DNA from: an uncultured Clostridia bacterium
GTDB lineage: Bacteria; Bacillota; Clostridia; Oscillospirales; Butyricicoccaceae
Assembly: GCA_945947915.1 (NCBI GenBank)
Contig: CAMEZQ010000004.1
Location: forward strand, 1-64,000
Reading direction: 5' to 3'
DNA length: 64,000 nucleotides
Position 1 is the first letter of the stretch. Each line of letters opens with the position of its first letter. The notes below the pieces were generated by a model, which was not told the origin of the DNA, made no database searches, and was given only the letters and a program-made list of their open reading frames with translations. The position numbers and the translations under genes were made by a program. This document shows, one piece after another, positions 34,000 to 43,034 of this stretch.

Positions 34000-34452
34000 A
34001 TGAAAAAGAAAGTGTTTCTGTTAATCTTCATAATCGGTTGTGTCTGTGTAATAAGCCTTTTTCAGAATGAAAAAGCAGGTACATTTGAAGAAAAGGTGCT
34101 TGGAGCTTGTGGCTTGATTACAGAAGATCTTGCGAAGATCAACATAACGTATGTGGATGACTCGGATATGCAGCAGTATTCAGATTTAGAGATGGTTTCC
34201 CAGTTGCAAGGGTTCTCGGAATACTTTTCTGATTGCACATTTACTGAAAGTGAACATGAAGTTTTTTCTTCTCATATGATTCAAGTAGCCGCGCCTAAAA
34301 AAAGTACATGGTTTTATCTTTGGATTGATAATGATGGAAGATATTTAGAGATTCAGTGGTTTGGGCCTGGTGATAGTGATGGTTCTGCAGTATTTGAAAG
34401 CGATACTATTCTTTCAGTTGGTGAGTTATTAAGCGCAATGAATATTAATTAG
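34000..34452 (+). CDS. Small secreted or lipid-anchored protein of unknown function, AT-rich gene
   Basis: 150 residues. N-terminal KKK then a hydrophobic stretch (5-20) with IIGC at 11-14, which fits a lipobox with Cys14, or a simple membrane anchor. The rest is acidic (ITYVDDSDMQQYSDLEM, FGPGDSDGSAVFESD) with an aromatic core WFYLWIDNDGRYLEIQWFG. Ribosome site TAAGGAG. Base use is strikingly different from the neighbours: 34021-34080 has 20 G or C in 60, while flanking genes are well above half. This suggests recent transfer. I do not recognise the family. Confidence 0.7.
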   Translation: MKKKVFLLIFIIGCVCVISLFQNEKAGTFEEKVLGACGLITEDLAKINITYVDDSDMQQYSDLEMVSQLQGFSEYFSDCTFTESEHEVFSSHMIQVAAPKKSTWFYLWIDNDGRYLEIQWFGPGDSDGSAVFESDTILSVGELLSAMNIN

Positions 34453-34464
34453 GTTATATACAGA

Positions 34465-34486
34465 GGTGGCCAGCGGCCACCTCTTG
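34465..34486. terminator. Hairpin between the AT-rich gene and the lipoprotein gene
   Basis: AGAGGTGGCC-AGC-GGCCACCTCT, ten paired bases, lies between the two converging genes. T tracts are poor, so termination efficiency is uncertain. Confidence 0.5.
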
Positions 34487-34513
34487 AGCACCTTTTCATT
34501 TCCCTTATTACAG

Positions 34514-36187
34514 TCACGCCCGGAAAAAGTCGATGGCCAGCAAGGCTGTCCAGGTGGGGCGGAAGGTGAAGAGGGTACCCAAAGTTGACAGACTAAAGAG
34601 GCCGGTGGCGCATTGGCATTGTTCCAGCAGCCGGGCCATGGCGTCCCGGACATTGGCATCCTGCCGCAGGTTTTGGGCTGTATCGGGGTCCAGCCGGGCG
34701 GCCAGCAGGGCCGTCAGCAGATCATCGGTATTGGCCGTTCCATGGCTGCAGACATCGGTCAGATCCCGGGCCAGGCTGCCCGGGGCGGCGGTCTCGTCTC
34801 CCAGGCGCAGCAGGGCAAGACGGCGAAGATATTGACTGGAAAAGTCATCCAGCCCAGGCCCTTCGGCCTGCAGGACTGTTCGCAGCCCTTCGGTGAGGGC
34901 ATCGGGAAGGCTTTCGCCTGCCTGTTCCAGCAGGTCCAGCTCCAGATGGAGTTTCCGCAGATGCTCGGCATAGGGATAGGGATGTTTGTCGGGGGTCAGT
35001 TTTTCGCAGAGGGCCTCCAATCGCCGCAGGCTGCGGCCGGGGTCGACGGCATCACCGGCGCGCTGCCGCAGCAGGTCGGCAAAGACCGTCTCTGTATCCG
35101 ACGCCGGATGGGCAGCCGCCCAGTCCCGCAGAAGCCCGTCTGCCCGGTCGGCATCCAGGAGCCGGAGGGCGCTGAGGACATAGAAGGTCTCCGCGTCATC
35201 GCTGTCCATGTTGGGGTCGATGTCGGTGTACCAGCCCGACGCCTGCTGCCGCTGGAGATAATAGGCGTCGATGGCTTGGGTGTCACATTGGATGGGGATG
35301 CCGTACCGGGTGGCCAGCGTATAGACCATATTGGTGGCGTTGGGGTCGCTGTGGCCGTTTTGATAGAGCTGGTCGAACATCCCCTCGGATGTCCGATAGT
35401 TTTCCAGCCATTGGGCCGCCTCCTGGGGGCTGATGCCCATGGTCAGGCCGCAGTCGGCGCCGAGGACGATGTATTCATAGAGGACATACAGCGGCAGATC
35501 GCCCCGGGTGAAGGCTGCGCGGAGATCGGCTTCGCAGGCGTCGCGGCAATCGCGCAGCTCCCGGGTGATGTCCAGGGAAAAGCCGTAGTCCCGGTTGAGG
35601 CAGTGGGCGACATGAAGGTCGCTCTGCCGGTCGAAGGGAGCGGCAGCCTCACGGCGCTGGCGGTCGTTCTCCCAGCGGGCTTCCAGAAGCGCACGGTCGT
35701 AGTCGATGTCCAGGGCTTCGCATAGCTGCACCATGCGGCAGATGTCGCCGTAATTGCTGTCCGGCCCGAAGCGCAGCACCTCCTGCAGGGCGGCGTTCTC
35801 CCGCAGGCTTTCCAGCAGGGCGGGCGTATCGCGGATGGCGGCCTGCATGGGGATGCCCCACAGAAAGAGGTCGATGGCATCCATCTTCCGCACGCGGTCT
35901 TCCGGCCGGCTGCCGGCGGGCAGCGCGGGGGCGGCGTCACAGCGGTTCGTCTGGCCGGAAAGCCGGAAATATTCCCAGGCATAACAGGTAATCTCGATCG
36001 ATTCGGGCAAGCTATCAGGCGGCCACTGGAATCCGCCGTCTTCCAGCCGGAAGCCGGCCAGCCGGTCGCAGAGGGCCGTGCGGTCGACGGCCGGCATGGG
36101 GACGGAGGCCTCATTTTTGCCGCAGGCCGTCAGGAGAAAGAGCAGGGTGAGCAGCAGGGCACAGATGGGGTGAAATGGGGATCTCAT
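34514..36187 (-). CDS. Large lipoprotein of unknown function
   Basis: 557 residues. Signal peptide with lipobox LTAC (Cys22) marks a membrane-tethered lipoprotein. The mature part is almost wholly alpha-helical by eye, rich in Leu, Arg, Asp and Cys, with repeated segments such as ALLESLRENAALQEVLRFG and PYAEHLRKLHLELDLLEQAG. This is the look of an alpha/alpha toroid or TPR-like solenoid, but no catalytic motif is evident. The second ATG (36187) was chosen because AAAGGAG is seven bases before it, whereas the first ATG (36193) almost touches the ribosome site. It stands alone between convergent and same-strand neighbours. Confidence 0.75.
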   Translation of the reverse strand: MRSPFHPICALLLTLLFLLTACGKNEASVPMPAVDRTALCDRLAGFRLEDGGFQWPPDSLPESIEITCYAWEYFRLSGQTNRCDAAPALPAGSRPEDRVRKMDAIDLFLWGIPMQAAIRDTPALLESLRENAALQEVLRFGPDSNYGDICRMVQLCEALDIDYDRALLEARWENDRQRREAAAPFDRQSDLHVAHCLNRDYGFSLDITRELRDCRDACEADLRAAFTRGDLPLYVLYEYIVLGADCGLTMGISPQEAAQWLENYRTSEGMFDQLYQNGHSDPNATNMVYTLATRYGIPIQCDTQAIDAYYLQRQQASGWYTDIDPNMDSDDAETFYVLSALRLLDADRADGLLRDWAAAHPASDTETVFADLLRQRAGDAVDPGRSLRRLEALCEKLTPDKHPYPYAEHLRKLHLELDLLEQAGESLPDALTEGLRTVLQAEGPGLDDFSSQYLRRLALLRLGDETAAPGSLARDLTDVCSHGTANTDDLLTALLAARLDPDTAQNLRQDANVRDAMARLLEQCQCATGLFSLSTLGTLFTFRPTWTALLAIDFFRA

Positions 36188-36437
36188 GGTCATTCTCCTT
36201 TCGTATGAACGGGCGGCAGGCTTGCTTCTTATATACAGTATATCATAAGGTATATTTTGAAACGATTGGCAACTGTACCGAAATACTGGTTCTGTTTTTA
36301 TTTACCTTGACCTGTTGTTGTGAAACGCGGAAGCTGTCATAATAAAAATATGTTATAGAAGCCGATCCCGGTGAAATTCTCCAAAAGCATGACGGACGCG
36401 GTGATGGCGTATGCCGATGCGCGTTGATAAACGACAG
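36188..36437. other. Intergenic region between folD and the lipoprotein gene
   Basis: About 250 bp, AT-rich in its left part. On the minus strand there is TATGATATACT (about 36234-36250), probably the -10 area of the lipoprotein gene, with TTGCCA further up but at a 19-bp spacing. No gene is supported. Confidence 0.4.
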
Positions 36438-36470
36438 AAAAAGGGCCGCCCCCGAGGGCGGTCCTTTTTT
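36438..36470. terminator. Terminator of the fhs-fchA-folD operon
   Basis: Nine-bp stem GGGCCGCCC / GGGCGGTCC (one G-U pair) flanked by AAAAA and TTTTTT, just past the folD stop; it can work in both directions. Confidence 0.88.
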
Positions 36471-36484
36471 GCGTGTTTTTTAAA

Positions 36485-37333
36485 TCACAGTCTTTTTTTG
36501 GCGGCCTCGACAACGTGCTTGGCCAGGACGGCGGTGGTGACCGAGCCGACGCCGGCGGGCACGGGGGTGATGGCGGCGACGATGGGCTCGGCGGCGGCGA
36601 AATCGACATCGCCGGTCAGATTGCCTTCCGGCGTGACATTGATGCCTACATCCAGCACCACCTGGCCGGGGGAAACGTGGCCGGTTGTCACGACGCCGGC
36701 GCGGCCGGCGGCGGCGATGAGGATCTCGGCCCCGGCGCAGGCGGCAGGCAGGTCACGGGTGCGGGTGTGGCAGATGGTGACGGTGGCGTTGCGCTTCAGC
36801 AGCAGCATGGCCGCCGGCTTGCCGATGACGTTGCTGCGGCCCAGCACGGTGGCCTTTTTGCCCTCGATGGCGATGCCGTAATGGTCGAGGATCTCGATAC
36901 AGGCCTGGGCGGTGCAGGGAGGATAGCCCAGGCCGCTGCCCGAGAACAGGCCGGCCATGGAGCCGTCGGTGATGCCGTCCATGTCTTTTTCCGGCGCCAG
37001 GGCGGCGCAGACCCGTGCCTCGTTCATATGTCTGGGCAGGGGGCGGAAAAGCAGCACGCCGTGGACCGTGGAGTCGGCGTTGAGCTCGTGGATGACCTCC
37101 AGCAGGGCTTCTTCCGAAGCGTCCTGGGGCAGCACCCGGCTGCGCGCTTCGATACCGCAGGCGGCGCAGCGCTTGATGGCGCCCTTTTCATAAGAGAGGT
37201 CGTCGGGGCGTTCGCCCACCCGGACGATGCACAGGGTGGGGATAACGCCGTTGGCCTTGAGCGCCTCGACCTCAGGGACCAGCTGTGCCGTGATGGCCTT
37301 GGCCACCGGCGCGCCTTTTAAAATCTCAGCCAT
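36485..37333 (-). CDS. folD: Bifunctional methylenetetrahydrofolate dehydrogenase / methenyltetrahydrofolate cyclohydrolase
   Basis: 282 residues, normal for FolD. Motifs include YEKGAIKRCAACGIEAR (the catalytic region; Lys54 in EKGAIK), RPLPRHMNE, PCTAQACIEIL, VLGRSNVIGKPAAMLLL and VLDVGIN. It interconverts methylene-, methenyl- and formyl-tetrahydrofolate. Start chosen at the ATG with GGAGGTATTATGATCCT-type spacing (37333); the longer open frame has no ribosome site. Third gene of the one-carbon operon. Confidence 0.95.
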   Translation of the reverse strand: MAEILKGAPVAKAITAQLVPEVEALKANGVIPTLCIVRVGERPDDLSYEKGAIKRCAACGIEARSRVLPQDASEEALLEVIHELNADSTVHGVLLFRPLPRHMNEARVCAALAPEKDMDGITDGSMAGLFSGSGLGYPPCTAQACIEILDHYGIAIEGKKATVLGRSNVIGKPAAMLLLKRNATVTICHTRTRDLPAACAGAEILIAAAGRAGVVTTGHVSPGQVVLDVGINVTPEGNLTGDVDFAAAEPIVAAITPVPAGVGSVTTAVLAKHVVEAAKKRL

Positions 37334-37365
37334 AGGATCATAATACCTCCGTGGATGGACTGCGG

Positions 37366-38010
37366 CTATTTGTCCAGGCGGCCGCGCACGCCCGCAAAGA
37401 TCTCGTTGGCCATGGGGACGTATTTGTCCAGCATGGCGTGGGCCTCCCGGTTGAAGCCTTCGGCCAGCGTGCGGTCGGCCATCGACCGGGTGTTGATAAA
37501 GACATTGAGGGAAGCGCCCTGCAGCGCGGCGCCGCACAGGGCGGCAGCCACCCCGGCGTCGCTGACGGCGATGACCGAGCCTTTTTCGGCGTAGACGGCG
37601 ATCAGCTCGAGGGCCTGACAGCAGCAGCGCATGATCTCCATGGGCACCTCGCAGGCGTCTTTCAGAACGACGGCCATGACTTCAGCCTTGCGCGCCTTTT
37701 CTTCCTCGGTGGCGGTGGGCAGGCCGTAGGCCCTGGAGAGGGGCTCAAAGGCCTCGGCGTCCTTGTCGATCAGCCCGAGCAGACGGGCCTGCAGCGCCTG
37801 GCTCTGTTCCATCAGCGACCGGATCTCCGGCTCGACGGCGGCGTATTTTTTCTTGCCGACGGTCAGCGACCCCACCATGCAGCCCAGGGCCGTGCCCACG
37901 GCGCCCACCAGCGCCGAAGCGCCGCCGCCGCCGGGGACGGCGGCCTTGGTGGACAGCTGCGCGACGAAATCGGTCAGCGTTACTTGTGTAAATTGCATAG
38001 GATCCTGCAT
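37366..38010 (-). CDS. fchA: Cyclodeaminase/cyclohydrolase family protein (FchA-like)
   Basis: 214 residues. VAQLSTKAAVPGGGGASALVGAVGTALGCMVG (in two parts, residues about 16-47) is the PGGGS-type folate-binding start of formiminotetrahydrofolate cyclodeaminase and methenyl-THF cyclohydrolase FchA. Between fhs and folD it most likely acts as methenyl-THF cyclohydrolase, or as formimino-THF cyclodeaminase in histidine or purine breakdown. ATG at 38010 is preceded by AGGTG; an upstream in-frame GTG is part of that site. Confidence 0.9.
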   Translation of the reverse strand: MQDPMQFTQVTLTDFVAQLSTKAAVPGGGGASALVGAVGTALGCMVGSLTVGKKKYAAVEPEIRSLMEQSQALQARLLGLIDKDAEAFEPLSRAYGLPTATEEEKARKAEVMAVVLKDACEVPMEIMRCCCQALELIAVYAEKGSVIAVSDAGVAAALCGAALQGASLNVFINTRSMADRTLAEGFNREAHAMLDKYVPMANEIFAGVRGRLDK

Positions 38011-38031
38011 AATAATCACCTGTCAGAAAGA

Positions 38032-39702
38032 TTAGAAAATGCCGGTGATGTTGCCCTGGGCGTCGACGTCGATCATCTCGGCGGCGGGCACCTTGGGCAG
38101 GCCGGGCATGGTCATGATATCGCCGGTCAGCGCCACGACGAAGCCGGCGCCGGCCGAGACCTTGACCGAACGGACGGTGATCTTGAAGCCCTCGGGAGCG
38201 CCCAGCAGCTTCTGGTTGTCGCTGAAGCTGTACTGGGTCTTGGCCATGCAGACCGGCATGGATCCAAAGCCCATTTCCTCCAGGCGCTTGATCTCCCGGG
38301 AAGCCGCCGTGGAGAACTCGACGTCGTCGCCGCGGTAGATCTTTTGGACGATGGCGCGGATCTTGTCCTTGAGGCCCATCTCGCTGGGGTAGGCGAAGGT
38401 GAAGTTGTTCTCCTGCTCGCAGAGGCGGACGACCTCCTGGGCCAGCTCGACGCCGCCGGCGCCGCCCTTGCCCCAGACTTCGCTGAGGGCCACATGGACG
38501 CCCAGGGCGCGGCACTTCTCCTCGATGAGGGCCAACTCGGCCTCGGTATCGGTGGGGAAGCGGTTGATGGCCACCACCGCCGGCAGGCCGAAGACCTGGG
38601 TGATGTTTTCAATGTGGCGCAGCAGGTTGGGCAGGCCCTTTTCCAGCGCTTCCAGATTCTCGCCCGAAAGCTCGGTCTTGGGCACGCCGCCGTGCATCTT
38701 GAGGGCCTTGACGGTGGCCACGATGACCACGGCCGAGGGCTGGATGCCGGCCATGCGGCACTTGATGTCGAGGAATTTCTCGGCGCCCAGATCGGCGCCG
38801 AAGCCGGCCTCGGTGACGACGTAATCGGCCAGGCCCATGGCCGTGCGGGTGGCGATGACGCTGTTGCAGCCGTGAGCGATGTTGGCGAAGGGACCGCCGT
38901 GGATGAAGGCGGGCGTGTGTTCAAGGGTCTGGACCAGGTTGGGCTTGATGGCGTCCTTGAGCAGCGCCGCCATGGCGCCATGGGCCTTGAGCTGGCCGGC
39001 CGTCACCGGCTGGCCAGCGCGGGTGTAGCCGATGATGATGCGGGAAAGGCGCTCCTTCAGGTCGGTGATGTCGCTGGCCAGGCAGAGCACGGCCATGATC
39101 TCGGAAGCGACGGTGATGTCAAAGCCGTCTTCCCGGGGCACACCGTTGGTGCGGCCGCCCAGACCGTCGGTGATATTGCGCAGCTGCCGGTCGTTCATAT
39201 CGACGGCGCGGCGCCATGTGATGCGGCAGGGGTCGATGTTCAGCTCGTTGCCCTGATAGATGTGGTTGTCGATCATGGCGGCCAGCAGATTGTTGGCCGC
39301 GCCAATGGCGTGGAAGTCGCCGGTGAAATGCAGGTTGATATCCTCCATGGGTACGACCTGGGCATAACCGCCGCCGGCCGCGCCGCCCTTGACGCCGAAG
39401 ACCGGGCCGAGGGAGGGCTCGCGCAGGGCGATGATGGTCTTTTTGCCGATGCGGGAAAGGGCGTCGCCCAGGCCGACGACGGTGGTCGTCTTGCCTTCAC
39501 CGGCCGGGGTGGGCGTGATGGCCGTGACCAGGATCACCTTGCCCTGCTTTTCCGCCGCGGGCAGCTTGTGCACGTTGATCTTGGCCTTATAGCTTCCGTA
39601 AAGCTCCAGTGCGTCCTGGGGAATGTCCAGCTTTTGGGCGATTTCGCCGATGGGGCGGATCTCGGCGCTCTGGGCGATCTCGATGTCAGACTTGTAAGAC
39701 AT
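38032..39702 (-). CDS. fhs: Formate-tetrahydrofolate ligase
   Basis: 556 residues, the usual length. The P-loop is [20 protein letters not shown], preceded by KVILVTAI. It makes 10-formyl-THF from formate, THF and ATP, or runs backwards to give ATP and formate. First gene of fhs-fchA-folD, with AGGAGG ahead of the ATG. A TATAAT on the minus strand (about 39765-39770) sits upstream with a weak -35. The operon links formate to methylene-THF and would suit glycine, serine or purine metabolism, since no other Wood-Ljungdahl gene is in view. Confidence 0.96.
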   Translation of the reverse strand: MSYKSDIEIAQSAEIRPIGEIAQKLDIPQDALELYGSYKAKINVHKLPAAEKQGKVILVTAITPTPAGEGKTTTVVGLGDALSRIGKKTIIALREPSLGPVFGVKGGAAGGGYAQVVPMEDINLHFTGDFHAIGAANNLLAAMIDNHIYQGNELNIDPCRITWRRAVDMNDRQLRNITDGLGGRTNGVPREDGFDITVASEIMAVLCLASDITDLKERLSRIIIGYTRAGQPVTAGQLKAHGAMAALLKDAIKPNLVQTLEHTPAFIHGGPFANIAHGCNSVIATRTAMGLADYVVTEAGFGADLGAEKFLDIKCRMAGIQPSAVVIVATVKALKMHGGVPKTELSGENLEALEKGLPNLLRHIENITQVFGLPAVVAINRFPTDTEAELALIEEKCRALGVHVALSEVWGKGGAGGVELAQEVVRLCEQENNFTFAYPSEMGLKDKIRAIVQKIYRGDDVEFSTAASREIKRLEEMGFGSMPVCMAKTQYSFSDNQKLLGAPEGFKITVRSVKVSAGAGFVVALTGDIMTMPGLPKVPAAEMIDVDAQGNITGIF

Positions 39703-39803
39703 GGTCGTTACCTCCTGATAGACTTTGTATTCCGTGGAAAGGGGCATCTTTCCAAAACAAAAATATTATAGCATACTTCAGGGCCGCGGGTAAACCCTGC
39801 CGG

Positions 39804-41357
39804 TCATTCTGTTTCCAGCAGCGCCAGCAGAGCTTCGGGCGTCATGCCCTCGGGGATGTCGAAGCGGCAGAGGGCGCTGAGGCTCTGGGGCAGGCCCTGG
39901 ATCAGAATATTCTGCCGGTCGGTGGTCGTCGAAACGGTCAGATGGACGCCCAGACTGCGGAAAAGAGCCTCCGAATCGGCCGTGTACTGGCCTTTGGGAT
40001 AGGCCAGGGCATAGAAGCCGCTGCCCCAAGCGGCCTGATAGGCCGCGTAATCGGCGCGCAGGGCGGCCAGAAAGCTCTCTGACGATTCGCCGGGCAGCGG
40101 CAGGGCCGTGGTGCGGGCAGCGGCCGGATCCGGCTCGAAGGGGGCGTACTGGTGCAGGTCCCAGGTATGGCTCTGGATCTCCATGACGCCGGAAGCCGTC
40201 ATTTCCCGTGCCTGCGCCTGGGTGAAATGGGGGGTGATGGCATATCCCGTGTCTTTATAGGTGCTTTTGCCCATGGATACGCCGATGGCGAAGACGGTGG
40301 CGCGCATCCCCAGCTCCCGCAGGATGGGGAAGGCGATGTTGTAATTGCTGAGGTAGCCGTCGTCAAAAGTGATCCACACCGGCTTTTCGGGCAGCGGGAC
40401 GCCCTGCTCCACATAGGCGATGAGGTCGGCTGCCGTGACGGCCGTATAGCCGGCCGCGCACAGGGCCTCCATATGGCTGCGGAAGGCGGCGGGGGAGATG
40501 TCGGCCCGGCTGACGGGATTTTCCGTGATGTTGTGATAGAGCAGAATGGGCACACGGCAGGTGTAGCCGCTGTCGTTTTCCGGCAGCGGCGCCGACTGCA
40601 CGGCGGCCAGCTGGGTCTCCGCGCGGGAGGCCGTGACGCGCATGCCGAAGCTTTCGGCCGGGATATCCTCCCCGGCGATCCGGCGCAGCGCCATGTCGAG
40701 GGTGCTGGTGCGGGCGCAGTCCTTGGTGTAGAAATACCGCATGTCGGCCGAGAGGGCGCTGCGGCTGAAATCCCAGAGATCGCAGACCGACGCCAGTGAT
40801 TTTTTATAGCGCAGCAGATCGCTCTGATCCAGGCTGCGCAGGCGGCTTTCGTGGAGGGGCAGAAAGAGCAGGGTGAAGCCGACGCCTTTGGCGTCGCAGA
40901 GGGTTTTGAGCTGCCGCACGCAGCTGACGGCGCTGCTTCGCCCATCCAGCCGGAATACCTCACTTTCTTCGGCAAAATATCCGCCGTACCGGGCGGCGTA
41001 GAGATCCAACTGGCCGATTTTTTCCACGTTGTCGGCCGACGTGGGCAGAAGAGCACTGTAGCCGCCGGCAGCTTCGCTGCCGTCCAGACAGAAGACCAGA
41101 TGGCGGATGCCATCCAGGCTGACGGCCGACCAGGCCGCGCGGAAGGCTTCCTCCAGCGAACCGGCCGGTTCTGTGCGGAAAGAGAGGCCAAAGGTTTCTT
41201 CCAGGCTGTCGGGGTCGAAAAAGGCGGCGGCGGCGCAGCCGGTGGCCAGGCCTTCTGCGGCCGTCTGCCGGGCGGCACCGGGGAAAAGGGAGAGGGCCAG
41301 GGCCAGCAGCAGGGCGGCGGCTGGCATGCGCAGGCGAAGACCGGTGTGTTTTTGCAT
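39804..41357 (-). CDS. Polysaccharide deacetylase family protein, secreted
   Basis: 517 residues. Signal peptide (about 1-33, RMPAAALLLALALSLFPGAA). Residues about 40-260 are an unassigned N-terminal half. The NodB domain starts near residue 275: PILLYHNITENP, WITFDDGYLSNYNIAFPIL (metal-binding FDDGY), MEIQSHTWDLH (the HxxxH-type metal site) and YALAYPKGQYT. Such enzymes remove acetyl groups from peptidoglycan or surface glycans. GGAGGATCC precedes the ATG at 41357. It is followed by the one-carbon operon but separated by a promoter. Confidence 0.9.
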   Translation of the reverse strand: MQKHTGLRLRMPAAALLLALALSLFPGAARQTAAEGLATGCAAAAFFDPDSLEETFGLSFRTEPAGSLEEAFRAAWSAVSLDGIRHLVFCLDGSEAAGGYSALLPTSADNVEKIGQLDLYAARYGGYFAEESEVFRLDGRSSAVSCVRQLKTLCDAKGVGFTLLFLPLHESRLRSLDQSDLLRYKKSLASVCDLWDFSRSALSADMRYFYTKDCARTSTLDMALRRIAGEDIPAESFGMRVTASRAETQLAAVQSAPLPENDSGYTCRVPILLYHNITENPVSRADISPAAFRSHMEALCAAGYTAVTAADLIAYVEQGVPLPEKPVWITFDDGYLSNYNIAFPILRELGMRATVFAIGVSMGKSTYKDTGYAITPHFTQAQAREMTASGVMEIQSHTWDLHQYAPFEPDPAAARTTALPLPGESSESFLAALRADYAAYQAAWGSGFYALAYPKGQYTADSEALFRSLGVHLTVSTTTDRQNILIQGLPQSLSALCRFDIPEGMTPEALLALLETE

Positions 41358-41473
41358 GGGCGGATCCTCCGAAAAAAATCGCCGGGCCGCGGGCGGTCCG
41401 GCGGTGAATGAATCCAGTATAGCATGTTTTTTCCGGAATTGCCACGGCAAACGCCGCAAAAGAGCGCCAAAGC

Positions 41474-41509
41474 GGCCAGGGACGCGCCCCGCGTGGCGCG
41501 TCCCTGGCC
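41474..41509. other. Perfect 15-bp hairpin upstream of the deacetylase gene
   Basis: GGCCAGGGACGCGCC / GGCGCGTCCCTGGCC with a six-base loop, and no T tract on either side. It lies about 115 bp upstream of the deacetylase start. It could be a repeat, a transcript-processing site, or a weak terminator. Confidence 0.6.
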
Positions 41510-41976
41510 GTAGAATCTATAGCAGGAAAGAGGAAAGCGGAGGAAAAGATCTGCGGCTCCCCCGTCCGGCAAAGAAGGAAGGGAGTGTTGGACTGAAACG
41601 GTCGGGGAGGTTGACGCTTTGGAAAAGCCGGAAGGGGGAAGCCGATCTGATGGGGATCAAATTGCCGTGTAAGCATCGGCACAGACCGCGGCGGCCGGGG
41701 AAAGGAGGTTCTCGAAAGGATGTGGATTTTACAGAAAGTTGAGAACCGGCTGCCGTGGTTACAGCATACGGCAAAAAGGGCGGCGGCGCAAAGCCGGGCC
41801 GGAGTTTTGAAGTCGGAAGGGGCGATTTTGCCGGGGGCAGCGAATTGCCCTTTAATTTTCGGCCGGGATGGTATATAATATCTGTAATCAGCCATCGCCC
41901 CGGCGCGGGCGAAGGGAACGGGGCCGAACCCAAGGCTTTTGCAGGTTTGAATATCAAAGACCGGAGGAATATTGTT
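41510..41976 (+). other. Intergenic and leader region ahead of the D-cysteine desulfhydrase-like gene
   Basis: About 470 bp. It holds an extended -10 (TGGTATATAATA, about 41869-41880) that probably drives the next gene. A 52-codon frame starting ATG at 41720 behind AAAGGAGG ends at 41878, right on that -10. Its product has no recognisable feature. No riboswitch or RNA gene was recognised. Confidence 0.4.
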
Positions 41977-42996
41977 ATGAAGATCCAAGCCAAAAAGATT
42001 CAGATGATCCATCTGCCGACACCGCTGGAATATCTGCCCGCCCTTTCCGCGGAGCTGGGCGTCGAGCTTTATATAAAGCGCGATGACCTGACCTCGCTGG
42101 CCATGGGCGGCAACAAGATGCGCAAGCTGGAATACCTGGCCGCCGAAGCGGTGGACCAGGGCGCCACTATGCTGCTGACGGTGGGCGGCGCCCAGACCAA
42201 CCACGGCCGGCAGACGGCCGGTGTGGCCGCCAGGCTGGGCATGAAATGCGTCATCGCCTGCATCGACCGGTATCCCGGCGAGATCTCGGCCAACATCCTG
42301 CTCGACCGCATCATGGGCGCCGAGGTCGTCTTTGAGGCGCCCACCGGGGAAAAGGGGCAGCAGGAAGCGCTGGTGCGCCGTCTGATCGAAAAATACGAGG
42401 CCGCCGGCGAAAAGGTCTATTACATCCCCGTGGGCGGTTCCAACGCGGCCGGCCTGCCCGGATATTACGAGTGTGCCTGCGAGCTGGACGCCCAGGCCCG
42501 GGCCATGGGCATCGGCGGCGCCAGAGTCGTTTCGGCCGTCGGTTCCATCGGCACCTACATGGGCCTCTTCTGCGGCCTGCGCAACGAGGGCTCGGACCTG
42601 CGCCTGACCGGCATCGCCATTTCCGATTTCGGCCCCGATAAAGAGGTGCGCCTGCAGGAATATTTTGACGAGGTGCGGCAGCATTTCGGCATGACCTGCA
42701 CGGCCGAACGCGCCGATTTCGACATCGAGACCGGCTATGTCCGCGAAGGCTACAACCAGCCCAACGCCGACGTCCGCCAGGCCATTTATCTCATGGCCCG
42801 CAAGGAGGGCATCATCCTGGATCCCTGCTACACAGGCAAGGCCTTTGCCGGCCTGCTGGATATGATCCGGGAGGGCAAGATCCAAAAGGGCGAGAAGATC
42901 ATTTTCCTGCATTCCGGCGGCCAGCCCGGCATCAATACGCCTCATCACCGGGTGGAATTCGAGCGTGAGCTGCTGGACGGCATCACCGTGCTTTAA
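41977..42996 (+). CDS. PLP-dependent D-cysteine desulfhydrase / ACC deaminase family enzyme
   Basis: 339 residues, cytoplasmic. The PLP lysine is in LAMGGNKMRKLEYL (about residues 42-55), followed by TVGGAQTNHGRQTAGVAA and the phosphate-binding PVGGSNAAG; C-terminal DPCYTGKAFAGL and HSGGQPG are typical. The family degrades D-cysteine to pyruvate, sulfide and ammonia, or opens aminocyclopropane carboxylate. CCGGAGGAAT precedes the ATG. It is followed by an alpha/beta hydrolase and an M20 enzyme in the same direction, which could mean a linked breakdown of a cysteine conjugate (inference). Confidence 0.9.
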   Translation: MKIQAKKIQMIHLPTPLEYLPALSAELGVELYIKRDDLTSLAMGGNKMRKLEYLAAEAVDQGATMLLTVGGAQTNHGRQTAGVAARLGMKCVIACIDRYPGEISANILLDRIMGAEVVFEAPTGEKGQQEALVRRLIEKYEAAGEKVYYIPVGGSNAAGLPGYYECACELDAQARAMGIGGARVVSAVGSIGTYMGLFCGLRNEGSDLRLTGIAISDFGPDKEVRLQEYFDEVRQHFGMTCTAERADFDIETGYVREGYNQPNADVRQAIYLMARKEGIILDPCYTGKAFAGLLDMIREGKIQKGEKIIFLHSGGQPGINTPHHRVEFERELLDGITVL

Positions 42997-43034
42997 ACGG
43001 CTCCATTCGTCAATGTGTTTACGGAGGATATCAA

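Noticed and set aside
36337-36420. Minus-strand segment that translates to a membrane-helix-like peptide (AITASVMLLENFTGIGFYNI)
   Set aside because: It is short, lies behind the folD terminator, has no start or ribosome site of its own, and I could not tie it to a family. It may be a gene fossil or chance.
41720-41878. 52-codon frame behind AAAGGAGG upstream of the D-cysteine desulfhydrase-like gene
   Set aside because: Spacing to the ATG is 11 bases, the frame ends on the likely -10 box of the next gene, and the product has no recognisable property. It could be real, but support is too thin to list as a gene.
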